Below, in pieces: positions 25,613 through 36,000 of a stretch of 64,000 nucleotides of DNA. Below the pieces are notes generated by a model. That model made no database searches. It was not told the DNA's origin and was given only the letters and a program-made list of their open reading frames with translations. Where the stretch lies: contig JABDRB010000014.1 of assembly GCA_013041925.1 (NCBI GenBank), positions 33,546-97,545 of the forward strand, in the 5' to 3' direction. Source of the stretch: Akkermansiaceae bacterium (GTDB taxonomy: Bacteria; Verrucomicrobiota; Verrucomicrobiia; Verrucomicrobiales; Akkermansiaceae). Each line of letters starts with the position of its first letter. Within the stretch, counting starts at the first letter, position 1. The position numbers and the translations under genes were made by a program.

Positions 25613-26368
25613 TTAGAATGACTTATTCAACTTCAACATCGCTTCAGCATACCGCTTGCCGAGTTCTTTCATACTGGGCGTATCAAAGTGCCAGCGGTCC
25701 TTTCCTTTGAGTCCGGCCGAACTGACGAATGCAGTTCGGTCAACTTTCTCAGGTAACTGAGCAATTTGCTGGTTGATCGTGGGGGACTTGATGACTTGTC
25801 CCGCAATAAATGGAAGCTCTGGACATCCGAGGTCCTTACGTAAGGCATTGACGAGTGCGCTCAACTTTTCAAGATAACCATCAGCATTCCCATGATTGCT
25901 TTCTCCTTGATGCCATAGAACCCCTTTGAGCGTTCCCGATTTTTGCGCTGCTTTAGCGCGGCGGATGGCTTCTTTGTAGAATTTCGTTCCCGGCCCCCAT
26001 TGTTCAATTTTTGTTCCTCCTTTGGCATTTACCACGAGGCCAATAGATACACCACTTTGCTTTTTGAGCATGGTGTGAACAAACCCATATCCAGGATTCA
26101 TCTTCTGCATCCCCAAGCCTTTCCGGATTGTGGAATATCGGTTCAATGGGTTCTTTGAAAGCTCCCATGTATCTTCTCCATTGAGTAAATAACAACGGTC
26201 AATTGGGCCAGCATCAGCTTCGTCATAAGCTGCGCGTCCCGCCATGTTGGATTGACCGATAAGAAGATAGACATGCAGATCACTTTTCGATCCTTGGTAT
26301 TTTTCTTCTGCCGAGGCAAATACCACTAAAAAAATGATGCCGAATAGGGATAGAATTAAATGTTTCAT
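25613..26368 (-). CDS. SASA-family carbohydrate esterase (sialate O-acetylesterase-like)
   Basis: 251 residues with signal peptide (1-20, LILSLFGIIFLVVFASA). SGNH/SASA fold: GQSNMAG with nucleophile Ser40, oxyanion-type block GTKIEQWGPG, LWHQGESN, and a final DRWHFD carrying the Asp-His pair. Such enzymes remove acetyl groups from sugars such as xylan, pectin or sialic acids. In Verrucomicrobia they usually occur with sulfatases, as here. It is preceded by a 200-bp gap after the DUF6288 gene and followed by a decayed paralogue. Confidence 0.9.
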   Translation of the reverse strand: MKHLILSLFGIIFLVVFASAEEKYQGSKSDLHVYLLIGQSNMAGRAAYDEADAGPIDRCYLLNGEDTWELSKNPLNRYSTIRKGLGMQKMNPGYGFVHTMLKKQSGVSIGLVVNAKGGTKIEQWGPGTKFYKEAIRRAKAAQKSGTLKGVLWHQGESNHGNADGYLEKLSALVNALRKDLGCPELPFIAGQVIKSPTINQQIAQLPEKVDRTAFVSSAGLKGKDRWHFDTPSMKELGKRYAEAMLKLNKSF

Positions 26369-26569
26369 GAGCTGCGAGAAATTTACTTTTTAATGCGCGG
26401 TGTCGGAGATGCACAAATTGCGTGCACCCCACTGAATTATGAATCTAGTCGCCATACTCGCCGTGCCAAGAAGATTCTTGGGAGCAGGTGATCAGCGCAA
26501 TACGCTCAAGCGCTGGATCAACTTCAGTAAAATTCATCTTTTACTGCCTACAAGAAGGAGGCTACTTCA

Positions 26570-29500
26570 TTATTTCCTCTTAAAAACAAACCATGGGCAT
26601 TGCCAGGTTCGGGATTGTTTGTAAGTTTTTCGGTCTTCGTAGAAGGTGAATCCACCAGCTTCGATGAAAAGATAATCGCTGCCCCCGATGGGGAGAATTT
26701 TCATCTTCAGTGCTTTGGGTTTTGCTTTGCCGGGCAAGATCTCCATCAAGATGTCACCTGACCAGTAATGGGAGCTGGAATCAGTGAATCCGTTGTCTTT
26801 GAAGGTAAGGCTCTTGTAACGTGGTCGAGTCGAATCAAGTGCCTTGCCTGGGGCAAACTGCTCAATCGCATTCACCTGACCGATCGAAGTCCAGGTGGCG
26901 AGCAGTTTCGGGTTGGGCGTGAATTTTCCGTCATAATAGAACAACCCATCGTCGGTGATCATCTCGGGCTCATCGGTTTCTTGAGCCTGTTGCCACGCGG
27001 ATGACTGCATCGGGAGGAGCATTAGGCCGGACTTCACCAACTGGTCATTGACTGGCGGATTTTTCATTTCCTCGATCCAGATGGTGAGGAAGTTGCCCAT
27101 GCGTTTGGTTCTTTTGTGCATACGCATAAAAGCGATCGCGGCAAGCTCCACCTCCTGACCTTGGAAGGCAGCGACCATATTCCGTGGGATCAGGTTACCA
27201 CGCGGGCGATTTCCTTGGCGTTTGCGCACGGGGTTACTGTGTCGTCCGATCATACGGCCGTTGATATAAATGGCGGGGCCATCCCCAACGTTGACGTGGG
27301 ATGCTCCGCCAAAAATGATGCGGTAACTGTGCCCGTCCTTCATGGGAGGAAATTTAAACTTCCCCTTGATCATGAGAACCTCTTTATCCCACAGCGTTTT
27401 CATCGGATCGCCACATCGGCAAATCGGAAGATCACACCCAGCTTTCTCAGTTTTCAGCTGACCCTCATCTTGACCAAAGGGGGCCAAACCAGATTTCCAT
27501 CCGGCTTGGACTGGATCAAATTCTGGGCTATACCACTTCTCCATGCCCTCGGGGAGGGTGATCTTGCGGTGGCGAGTCGCCCCAGCCATCCAGACTTTCT
27601 TTTCCTGGGGATCAAAGCTGTGATAATGCCATTTCATAGCATTGCGGTCGGGACCATAAGGGTGCCAGTCGTAGTCGGTGACACCCGCTTTGCGATGAAG
27701 GTCAGCGAGCCCACCCATCACACTCAACGGATTACCCGCACGCTCACGTTTCTCCTCACTGCGAAGCGCCACAATATTGCGGGTCACATACTCGGGGATG
27801 AGTTGTTTCAAAAAGATCGGCGTCAATGCCTTCTGGACGGCAGGACTCAACTGGCTGGTGTCTTGGTTGATGTAGTCTTTCTTATAGGGGAGAATTTCGT
27901 TTGGGTAGCGCTCCTTAGCCACCTCAAAGAGCACATCGAAACCACCTGGGGTATTCATCATGTGTTTGGCGATGGATGAGAGCGAGACATCGACAGCAGA
28001 CTGCGGATTATTTCCACCTGGTGCAGGGAGTTCGGCGGGAAAACTTCCGTAGGCGGTGGCGAGTGTTTTAACCCCTAACTGCTGAACCTTCGGGCTGGCA
28101 GATTGGAGGCGTTCGGTAAGTTTGCGGAGTGGCTGTAGGGTGACGGCGTGGGTATTGGAAACAACCATCTCACCGATCTTTGGCATAATTTTTTCGTAAT
28201 AGCGGTCGTCAACGGCCAGCGGTGTGAGCCCGATCAGTGCCGCATGCTGTAACCACCATTCCTCGTGGCCGAGCCAGTAGAGCAGGCGATCGATGTGCGG
28301 GGCCACTTTTTCGGGTGGGGCAATGCTCATCACCCTCAGAGCATTTTCTACACACCACCACGACTCATGAGGGTCGTTGATCATGGCAATAGCCAGAGCG
28401 ACCATTTCATCGGTCAGACGCTCTGGAGGCAAGACACGTGTCCCCTTATGAACACGGTGGATCGAGGAGAGCCCAGCTCGGCGAACGCGTGCGTCTTTAT
28501 GTTTGAGCATGGGGACAATTTGGTAATCCTGCTCGGGAGTTCGGTAGCCGGCGCCGATCTCACGCCGGATTTCGTGATCAGGGTGATGGGCGTGCTTGAG
28601 AATCACGGCATCGGACAGGCCCTCGGCTCTTACGTGGCGTTCAATACCATTGGCGGTTCCTCCTTTCAGGGTCCGATCAAATTGGGGAACGGTGCCATCC
28701 GAGTAGCTCGCGGGATGAATCGAACAAAAATCATCATCGGCCTTGGTTCCCCACGGGCGGTCGGGCAACTTGTAGGGTGTTGAGAATTTCGTCCGTGGCG
28801 CACCCGTCAGGCGTAGGGTTTGACGGGGCACGGTGTATTGAAGCGCCATCATCACCCCCCAAGTTTTAGGTTGATCATAGCGGTTACCGCCATCAAGTAG
28901 GCCAAATGAGCCGTCAAATCGACGGGACAGCTCAAGGTGCCACTTCCGGCCGTCCATAAACGCGCGGTATCTGATCGGTTGTTTTTGATGAAGCAGTCCC
29001 ATCGCGGGACCACGCCAGACCTCCCCGATGCCGCCACCAGTGTGGCCGACCAGCATGTAGTTGGTCCCGAAGAATCCACGCTGAGCGGAGACATCACGCG
29101 CACCTGCATAGACTGATTTTTCGCCCTCAGGTGTCAGCGAGGCAGCTGCGGCCATGGTGAACGCGAGGGCACCGGTTTTGCCATTATCGATAAAATATGT
29201 TTCAGGGAACCCGTCACCATAGGCTAGGCTACCTTTACCGGCAAAGCGGTAGAAATGCTTGAGTGACTTCTGAAGCGTGTAATCATCCACCTTGACGCCG
29301 CACTCTTTAGCGAGCAGGAGGAAAGTGGGGATATGGATCCCTGCGGCATTCATATGGCCGCCGGCCATGTAGCCAAAGACAATGCCTCCCCTGCCGCTCC
29401 ATGCGCGATTATACATGGTGCGTTTCGCGTGATCGGCGAGCTTCTGGATCACAGGCAAGATCGACGCGTCACCAGTGCGCAGGTAATATTCGGCTAGAGG

Positions 29501-30208
29501 GATCGCGGCAGATCCGTAAACCCATGGTTTAAGTGGAATCGTCTCGGCATCCTTGTATTTTTCAACCGTTGCCTTGACCCATCCACGGACCACGTCGAGG
29601 TCTTTCGGGTTTCCGGTAGAGAGTAAAAAAAGCATACCAAACCCGTCGAGTGAATCCCACGATTGGGTATCGAGTGAGTAGGTCCCATGCTCCTTCAGAT
29701 AGCTCGACATCGCACGCACGATCCTGTCGGATTTTTTGCAATCGAGTGGCCAGGATTTGCTATAACCTCCGAGCACTGGAATTTTGACCACCACCTGGTG
29801 GGGTTTCGCGTCGGGGGTCTCCTTGATCATCAGCTTGATCAAACCATCAGATGCCTCGGCATCCGTGATCATTTTTGCCAACTGGATGCGTGGATCGATG
29901 TCCTTGAGAAATTGCCCATTGATACTCTCGATTTTTTGCCCTGGCATCAATTGACCCGTAGCTTCGGCCGGTGAACCATCCTCGACCTTTTTGACATACA
30001 TTTGAAATGGAGGCAGACGCAGCTCGATCGAGATACCGACAGGCCCAAAGCGGTCGATACTCTGGATCGCCGTTTTTTCATTGGCATTGGTGAAATTAAA
30101 AAGAACCGGCTCTTTGTAAAACGAACTGGTATTTTCGGCAGCCTTGATGCCAGGGGAGCCAACGGCTACTGCAGCAGCAATAATGATGCTTGTTACTCTG
30201 ATATTCAT
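26570..30208 (-). CDS. Large secreted DUF6288-like protein with PDZ and HEAT-like regions
   Basis: 1212 residues with signal peptide (1-23). Residues about 55-135 look like a PDZ domain (MYVKKVEDGSPAEATGQLMPGQKIESINGQFL). A long region (about 160-480) resembles an alpha/alpha-toroid (YNRAWSGRGGIVFGYMAGGHMNAAG, TGGGIGEVWRGPAMG). HEAT-like repeats (about 560-760: HPDHEIRREIGAGYRTPEQDYQIVPMLKHKDARVRRAGLSSIHRVHKG) follow, then a C-terminal beta-rich domain. I associate this layout with DUF6288 proteins found near sulfatases and esterases in PVC bacteria. Enzymatic activity is unknown; a glycan lyase-like toroid is a guess. Confidence 0.75.
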   Translation of the reverse strand: MNIRVTSIIIAAAVAVGSPGIKAAENTSSFYKEPVLFNFTNANEKTAIQSIDRFGPVGISIELRLPPFQMYVKKVEDGSPAEATGQLMPGQKIESINGQFLKDIDPRIQLAKMITDAEASDGLIKLMIKETPDAKPHQVVVKIPVLGGYSKSWPLDCKKSDRIVRAMSSYLKEHGTYSLDTQSWDSLDGFGMLFLLSTGNPKDLDVVRGWVKATVEKYKDAETIPLKPWVYGSAAIPLAEYYLRTGDASILPVIQKLADHAKRTMYNRAWSGRGGIVFGYMAGGHMNAAGIHIPTFLLLAKECGVKVDDYTLQKSLKHFYRFAGKGSLAYGDGFPETYFIDNGKTGALAFTMAAAASLTPEGEKSVYAGARDVSAQRGFFGTNYMLVGHTGGGIGEVWRGPAMGLLHQKQPIRYRAFMDGRKWHLELSRRFDGSFGLLDGGNRYDQPKTWGVMMALQYTVPRQTLRLTGAPRTKFSTPYKLPDRPWGTKADDDFCSIHPASYSDGTVPQFDRTLKGGTANGIERHVRAEGLSDAVILKHAHHPDHEIRREIGAGYRTPEQDYQIVPMLKHKDARVRRAGLSSIHRVHKGTRVLPPERLTDEMVALAIAMINDPHESWWCVENALRVMSIAPPEKVAPHIDRLLYWLGHEEWWLQHAALIGLTPLAVDDRYYEKIMPKIGEMVVSNTHAVTLQPLRKLTERLQSASPKVQQLGVKTLATAYGSFPAELPAPGGNNPQSAVDVSLSSIAKHMMNTPGGFDVLFEVAKERYPNEILPYKKDYINQDTSQLSPAVQKALTPIFLKQLIPEYVTRNIVALRSEEKRERAGNPLSVMGGLADLHRKAGVTDYDWHPYGPDRNAMKWHYHSFDPQEKKVWMAGATRHRKITLPEGMEKWYSPEFDPVQAGWKSGLAPFGQDEGQLKTEKAGCDLPICRCGDPMKTLWDKEVLMIKGKFKFPPMKDGHSYRIIFGGASHVNVGDGPAIYINGRMIGRHSNPVRKRQGNRPRGNLIPRNMVAAFQGQEVELAAIAFMRMHKRTKRMGNFLTIWIEEMKNPPVNDQLVKSGLMLLPMQSSAWQQAQETDEPEMITDDGLFYYDGKFTPNPKLLATWTSIGQVNAIEQFAPGKALDSTRPRYKSLTFKDNGFTDSSSHYWSGDILMEILPGKAKPKALKMKILPIGGSDYLFIEAGGFTFYEDRKTYKQSRTWQCPWFVFKRK

Positions 30209-30267
30209 AGGTGTCTATTTCGGATGGATAAAATCTAATTCTACTACGCAACCGAGGGTTCAATATT

Positions 30268-31800
30268 TCACCGAACGGGCACGACTGGTCGTTCCCCGCT
30301 GATCAATTTGGCAAGCCTTGTCGCAACCTCATTCCCTGCGAGCAGGTAAAACGATGCACTCGCTAGGTAGGGCGGGCTCCGTTTCCCCTTGAGGCCTGTT
30401 GATTGAGAAATAACCGATTGAAACTCTTTATGAGCGGGATTTCGACCAGTAAGTTTATTTTTGAAAAACAAGGAATTGATCACCGCGAGCTCTGCGGGAT
30501 AGAACGGATAGGTTTCCACGACGTCAATGGTATCTTTAAACACGGGGTCATTGGCCACCTCACGCATGCCTTGGTTGACCCGAGCGGCGTCACTCTCGCC
30601 TCGAAACATCATGTTTCCAACGCTGGCGCAGACTACTGGCAGGGCAGGAGCTTTTACCCATGAGCGAAAATCACGCAGTATCGTCCTGAGGTGGTTGGCA
30701 TACCCAGGGGTTTTGCTATCGCTCAACCCCTGGAACCAGATCATGCCCGCGAGCTCATATCCGGCCTGAGGATCGTAGTCGGGATGATATTCCCCAGGGT
30801 TGGCAAGGACGGCTTTTACGTGGGGCATGATTTTTTGCTGCACCCAGTCTGTCTGGCTGATACTTGTCCACCCGTTCTTCCAAGCACATTTCACAATAAG
30901 GATCGGGGCGTCGATAGCATCCTCAAGGGTGAGGCCAACCGCGTATTCAAGCCCGAAGGTGTTGATATCGTGGCCAAACCCGACCGATAGCTTGCCCTGA
31001 GTCAGGTGATCGCTATCCGATTCAGGCGACCTAGGTTGACCAGCGACGCTGCCGAGGCTGCTGATGTAGGTGCGTTTAGCCACCGGCATGTGCAGGTATT
31101 TTTCTGCAAGTGCGGCATAGGCCGTCCGACGACCTTCGGTTGAGACTCCAGCGGCTTTCACCGCGAAGGCATGCGCTTTTTCTTCTTTCAAAAAACGGGC
31201 AAAGTCCGCGGGTGTGGTCCCCTTAAGGAACAGCTTATTGCATGCGCGCTGTTTCTGATATCGACCGTTGGCATCCGTGATGAGCTGGTCGTAGGCGGTG
31301 ACATGATCAAACTTGTTATCTGGCGCGTCGAGAATCGCACGAATCTTTGGCGTAATGCCGACCGCCTCAGCCTCCCTATCAACGAGATCAAACAAGGCAA
31401 AGCTACGTCGGTAATGCTTGCCTCGAAACGACCCGTTTTGAGCCACCTCATCGAGGACCTTTTGGCGGAATTTTTTGCGGAACTCATCGCGTTGTAGGAT
31501 TAATGCCCTGAGGCGATCCTTTTTTTCTTGGGGCCCCGCATAAGATCGCATCGCCTGCCAGTAGAGGTAGGCACCATTGACCTGATGAAGCATCGCCTTG
31601 TGGGCATTCAGCGTTACCTCGCGCGGCGGCACCAGCGGCTCCTGAAGCATATAAGAAGCCGCAGAAACTTTTGCATAGCCGACCATTTCAGACTGGCCAA
31701 CCATAAAGACGATCTGCAGGGGTCTCTTCGCTGACTCGTTAGCATTTGCCGTAATGATACTGAGAGACAGCGAAACACAGAGCATTATGAGATACTTCAT
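30268..31800 (-). CDS. SASA-like secreted esterase with altered nucleophile block (GQSEM)
   Basis: 510 residues with signal peptide (1-20). VFMVGQSEMVGYA (Ser37) corresponds to GQSNM of SASA esterases but has Glu38 in place of the oxyanion-associated Asn. About 180 charged, helical residues are inserted before the second half of the fold (APILIVKCAWKNGW, GMIWFQGLSD corresponding to the usual WHQGESD). The C-terminal end (FKNKLTGRNPAHKEFQSV) lacks an obvious DxxH. It may be catalytically changed or a binding protein. It lies 59 bp upstream of the DUF6288 gene, probably in one transcript. Confidence 0.7.
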   Translation of the reverse strand: MKYLIMLCVSLSLSIITANANESAKRPLQIVFMVGQSEMVGYAKVSAASYMLQEPLVPPREVTLNAHKAMLHQVNGAYLYWQAMRSYAGPQEKKDRLRALILQRDEFRKKFRQKVLDEVAQNGSFRGKHYRRSFALFDLVDREAEAVGITPKIRAILDAPDNKFDHVTAYDQLITDANGRYQKQRACNKLFLKGTTPADFARFLKEEKAHAFAVKAAGVSTEGRRTAYAALAEKYLHMPVAKRTYISSLGSVAGQPRSPESDSDHLTQGKLSVGFGHDINTFGLEYAVGLTLEDAIDAPILIVKCAWKNGWTSISQTDWVQQKIMPHVKAVLANPGEYHPDYDPQAGYELAGMIWFQGLSDSKTPGYANHLRTILRDFRSWVKAPALPVVCASVGNMMFRGESDAARVNQGMREVANDPVFKDTIDVVETYPFYPAELAVINSLFFKNKLTGRNPAHKEFQSVISQSTGLKGKRSPPYLASASFYLLAGNEVATRLAKLISGERPVVPVR

Positions 31801-32053
31801 ACTTTTGTTGCTTGAATAGCTTCTCCCTTATGCTCGACAACCGAAGCTTCTGTCAACCGTTCACCCCTAAAAAGTCAACAAACAAGCAACTTGACGCTGG
31901 GATCCTTTTCCATGGCACCCTATGACCACGAGCTGGTCGGCCTGTTTCTTGAGTAGGGTGGAACGGCTCTTTTTGGGTTGGTGCTTTCGTATTTGTCCTA
32001 TAAGTTACCCGTCATGATGGTTATCCATCAAACGCGATCCCAACATTACACCG

Positions 32054-33073
32054 ATGAACAACCACAGTCTCATAACTCTCAATGAATTTATCATCTGGCG
32101 TCAACAAGAGTTTCCCTATGCCAAAGGGGAGCTCTCACGCTTACTGAGCCACATCGGTCTTGCCGCAAAAGTGGTTAATCGAGAAGTCAACAAGGCGGGG
32201 CTCGTCGATATACTTGGGGCAGCGGGTGAAACCAACGTGCAGGGTGAAGAACAAAAAAAACTCGATGTCTATGCCGACAACACCTTTATTGCCGCCCTCA
32301 AGGGGAGTAGCGAAGTCTGCGGCATCGCCACCGAAGAGAACCACGAGGTGGTCGTTTTCGATACCGAACTCGCGAATGACGGTAAGTACATCGTCACCAT
32401 GGACCCGCTCGACGGATCATCCAACATCGACGTCAATGTTTCCATCGGGACGATTTTTTCGATTTACCGCCGTATTTCGCCGGTTGGATCGGAGCCGACC
32501 ACGGAAGATTTTTTACAAGAAGGGACGAAGCAAGTCGCGGCAGGTTATATTATTTACGGGTCGTCGACCATGATGGTTTACACCACCGGCCATGGTGTGA
32601 ATGGCTTCACCTTGGATCCATCGATTGGTGAATTCTGCCTCTCTCACCGCAACATCACCACACCTGAGGATGGGGCGATCTATTCCGTCAATGAAGGTTA
32701 CTACACCCACTTCCCCACGGGCGTAAAAAAATACATCAAGTACTGTCAGGAAACCGATGACAAATCATCACGCCCCTACACGTCACGATATATTGGCTCG
32801 TTGGTCGCTGATTTCCATAGAAACCTCCTCAAGGGAGGCATCTACATCTACCCGGAAACGGAGCAACACACCGAGGGGAAACTCCGGCTGCTCTATGAAT
32901 GTAATCCGATTGCCTTCATTGCGGAACAGGCGGGTGGACAGGCGACGGACGGCCACCAACGGATCTTGGATCTCAAACCTCAAAGTTTGCACCAACGTGT
33001 CACGTTTTATACAGGATCAAGGTTGATGGTGGACAAAGCCATGGAGTTCTTAGAATTTTTCAATCGGCAGTGA
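32054..33073 (+). CDS. fbp: Fructose-1,6-bisphosphatase, class I
   Basis: 339 residues, the expected length. Hydrolyses fructose-1,6-bisphosphate to fructose-6-phosphate in gluconeogenesis. Metal and phosphate motifs: EENHE (about 94-98), [20 protein letters not shown] (116-135, with Asp117/Asp120), and [24 protein letters not shown] near 275-298. Stands alone in the plus direction; its stop is 17 bp from the convergent GT39-like gene. Confidence 0.97.
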   Translation: MNNHSLITLNEFIIWRQQEFPYAKGELSRLLSHIGLAAKVVNREVNKAGLVDILGAAGETNVQGEEQKKLDVYADNTFIAALKGSSEVCGIATEENHEVVVFDTELANDGKYIVTMDPLDGSSNIDVNVSIGTIFSIYRRISPVGSEPTTEDFLQEGTKQVAAGYIIYGSSTMMVYTTGHGVNGFTLDPSIGEFCLSHRNITTPEDGAIYSVNEGYYTHFPTGVKKYIKYCQETDDKSSRPYTSRYIGSLVADFHRNLLKGGIYIYPETEQHTEGKLRLLYECNPIAFIAEQAGGQATDGHQRILDLKPQSLHQRVTFYTGSRLMVDKAMEFLEFFNRQ

Positions 33074-33089
33074 TCATATCCACCCCTCA

Positions 33090-36000
33090 TCACTCAACCC
33101 AGCCATCGGGTTCTTTTCTGAACGTCTCCATCGCTCCTGCTGAGCGATCCCAAAGGTAAACCGACCAAAGATAAGATCGGTATTTTAGCTCAGCATTTTG
33201 GCGGATAAATAGCTCCTCACGGGCACCAGGGTATTCCCAGCGAATATTCTTTTTCCGTGAGCGGAATTTTTCACGATTCAAAATGACCCACACCCTCGGC
33301 TGTTCTGAAAAAATCTTTTGCAGATCGGCAAGGCGATTGACCGCCATCGCACCCGCATTGCGATCACGCAGCACACCCTCGCTATTATACGTAAAATCGT
33401 AAAGAATCGGAACCACCAGATCATAGTCCACTCGGCCTAATTCTATTTTTGCGGCATGCGGGTGGGGCTCGGTGATCATGATCTTATCCTCTGGCCTCAT
33501 CTCACTCTTAACATAAGCAAGGGACGAAATCGGGTCGCCTAGGATCTTTTCCTGATACGATTGCATGATGCGCCACGGCGCCATCGACAACACAACCACC
33601 AACAAAAACAACCACCGCAAGGCATTGCCTGTCCTGCGGTTGATTTGAACCGAAAGCCATAGGGAGAACACGCTCACCCCATGCACTCCTAACAATATCC
33701 ACAGAGGGATAATCGAATACATATAACGAAAGCTGACGGATGTGATAATCAGGTTAAAAGCTACCACCGAAACAATCAGGAAAACGTGCAGGGTGATCAA
33801 TCGACTGGACCCGCGCCGGATCGAATAGACCAAACTCATCATGTAAAACACGCTGAGCACAAGGTGTAACCTTGAATAGCCGACGAACATAGAAAACAAA
33901 TTCCCCAGCTCCCAAAACGTCGGAGCCAACGTCGCTTCGACATTCGGGGAAACCCCAACACTCGTCGTGATGCACTTAACCTTGAATAGCAAGACGTCAG
34001 CCACAATCAGAAGCCCGGCAAACACGAGATACACCATCGATTTCACCTCCCACTTCAAGGGGGTGCCACGACCAAAGAGAAGGTAAGCAATCAACAAAAC
34101 AGGCACGAAACTGATGCTAATCTCCTGACTCAACACCGCCAAAGCAAACACCACAATGGCCGCAACCCGGTGTTTGATCGACTTGGTGTAGATGAACCCT
34201 TGAATAAACAAATGAATCATCAACAGCACCATCAGCTGTTGCTGCTGGTAGAACCGGGCAATGTGTCCACTAAAAATTAAAAACGGGTGCAGGGCAAAAA
34301 TCAATAAAGCGGCCCCTGCCACCCACGGGTCTCTGAAATACCTCCTCGCTAACAACCACAGCACCCAACCCGTCAGGACACTCAACAACACCGAGTATAA
34401 ACGCAACGACCAAATATTCGCGCCAAAAACCTTCACGACGGCAGCCGCCGCATAATGGTAAAGCGGACTCCGACTGTACCAAATCTCCCCAGCCAACGAC
34501 GGCTTACCCGTTTCGGCAATCGATAACACCGCCTGAATAGAAGCGTATTCATCATCGTCAATCGGTTGATGCTCAACCATCCACGCACGCAGTAAAAAGA
34601 CGGCAAGCAAGATGACGGGACATAGCCAACACGGCAGACCGCAGGATAATAAGCGAGGTCTTCCTCCCTGGAAAAAACGGAGCAGGCAGGCGATGAGCAA
34701 CGCACCGATAACCGCACCATACCTCCACGCCGGTGACATAAACCACAACATCTCACTCCGCTCCGCATAACTGATTTGAAAAAACATCGCCACCAACAAC
34801 AAGCCGCTGAAGATCATGGCCGACTGCCGCAGCCACCCGATTCGATGTCTCATGACGATCAGCACAACCATCGGGCACGCGAGAACCGCCCACCACCAAC
34901 GCGACAGGGTTCGCGGAGCGCCCCCCATGAACTTCATGGCGGGTAACTCATCTGGCGTCACCTGTCGTCCGCTCACCGCCATCGCATGTCCACCATCGAC
35001 CACCCGGTTCCATGATAAATGGGAAAGCGCTACATCCTGACCGTGATGCTCGTGCACCGCCCCATCCAAGGCAAACTTGATCGCCTGACTCCCTCGATAC
35101 CCCAGTGCAGGGTCAGCGACTAATCGAACATGGATTTGATTCTTTCCTGGAACCACCAGATGGCTGATGTCATATGCCTGAAGCTTCGCCTTCGCCCGTT
35201 GACGAAGTAATGCATGTGGCACGGCAATGTTAGCCTCTTCTAAAAAACCATACGGGTCTTGGAGTCGGCCTCGCTCTTCATCTTCCCCTGCATGTGAATC
35301 ACCACCGGTTCCTTTTGGCCGTTCTTTCGTCCGGTTGAGTTGATTTTCATAGCGTTTAAAATCATTCTTTGTCGGGTCCCCGTGACGTGGTGTTTCAAAG
35401 CGATACCCTCCGAAAAAGGACACCTCATCGGGGTCGAGTAAGATAGGAGGTGTGGCCAAGGGTCGCCGACCTTCCCAACGCACCAGCCAATCCCCGCCAT
35501 GGTAAGCCTTGGCTTTGGATCGACTCACCCCCAGGCTCCGACCATTCACCCAGATCCAGTAATTCCCGTGGGACAGCAATTGAAGCCAGGCAGCCTGTGG
35601 GTCAGAAAGCTGAAAATCCGCCGTAAACTCATGGCTCTGAGCGTCGTCGCCATCGGGGGCGCGTGCCACCACCCACCGGCTATCAAATGGCTTCCTGTAG
35701 AGCGTAGTCGGCACACAGGAAAGAAACGGCACGACTGGCCTCGGCTTGATTTCTGCCTTTTTCCAATGTCGTGTATCCACGGTAGGCAGGCTCCATCCAC
35801 CCTGCTTGACCTCGCGGGGAACAGGCTCAGCCATCCACGTGTTATCGGTCACGACGCTTACTCGCTCACCATGACGCAGCCCGATCTCCCCGAAGGCTAA
35901 TACCGCCGGCTGAGGGAGTCGACCTTCCGACTCCAAGCAGATCGTGTTTTTCCCTTTTCTCAGATACGGCCTTAAATCGAAAACGGTCGTGATCTTGGTA

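Noticed and set aside
26462..26468. Perfect -24 element TGGCACG on the minus strand upstream of the 25613-26368 esterase
   Set aside because: No GC occurs 10 bases after the GG, so the -12 element is missing, and the CTTATWATAAG palindrome is absent.
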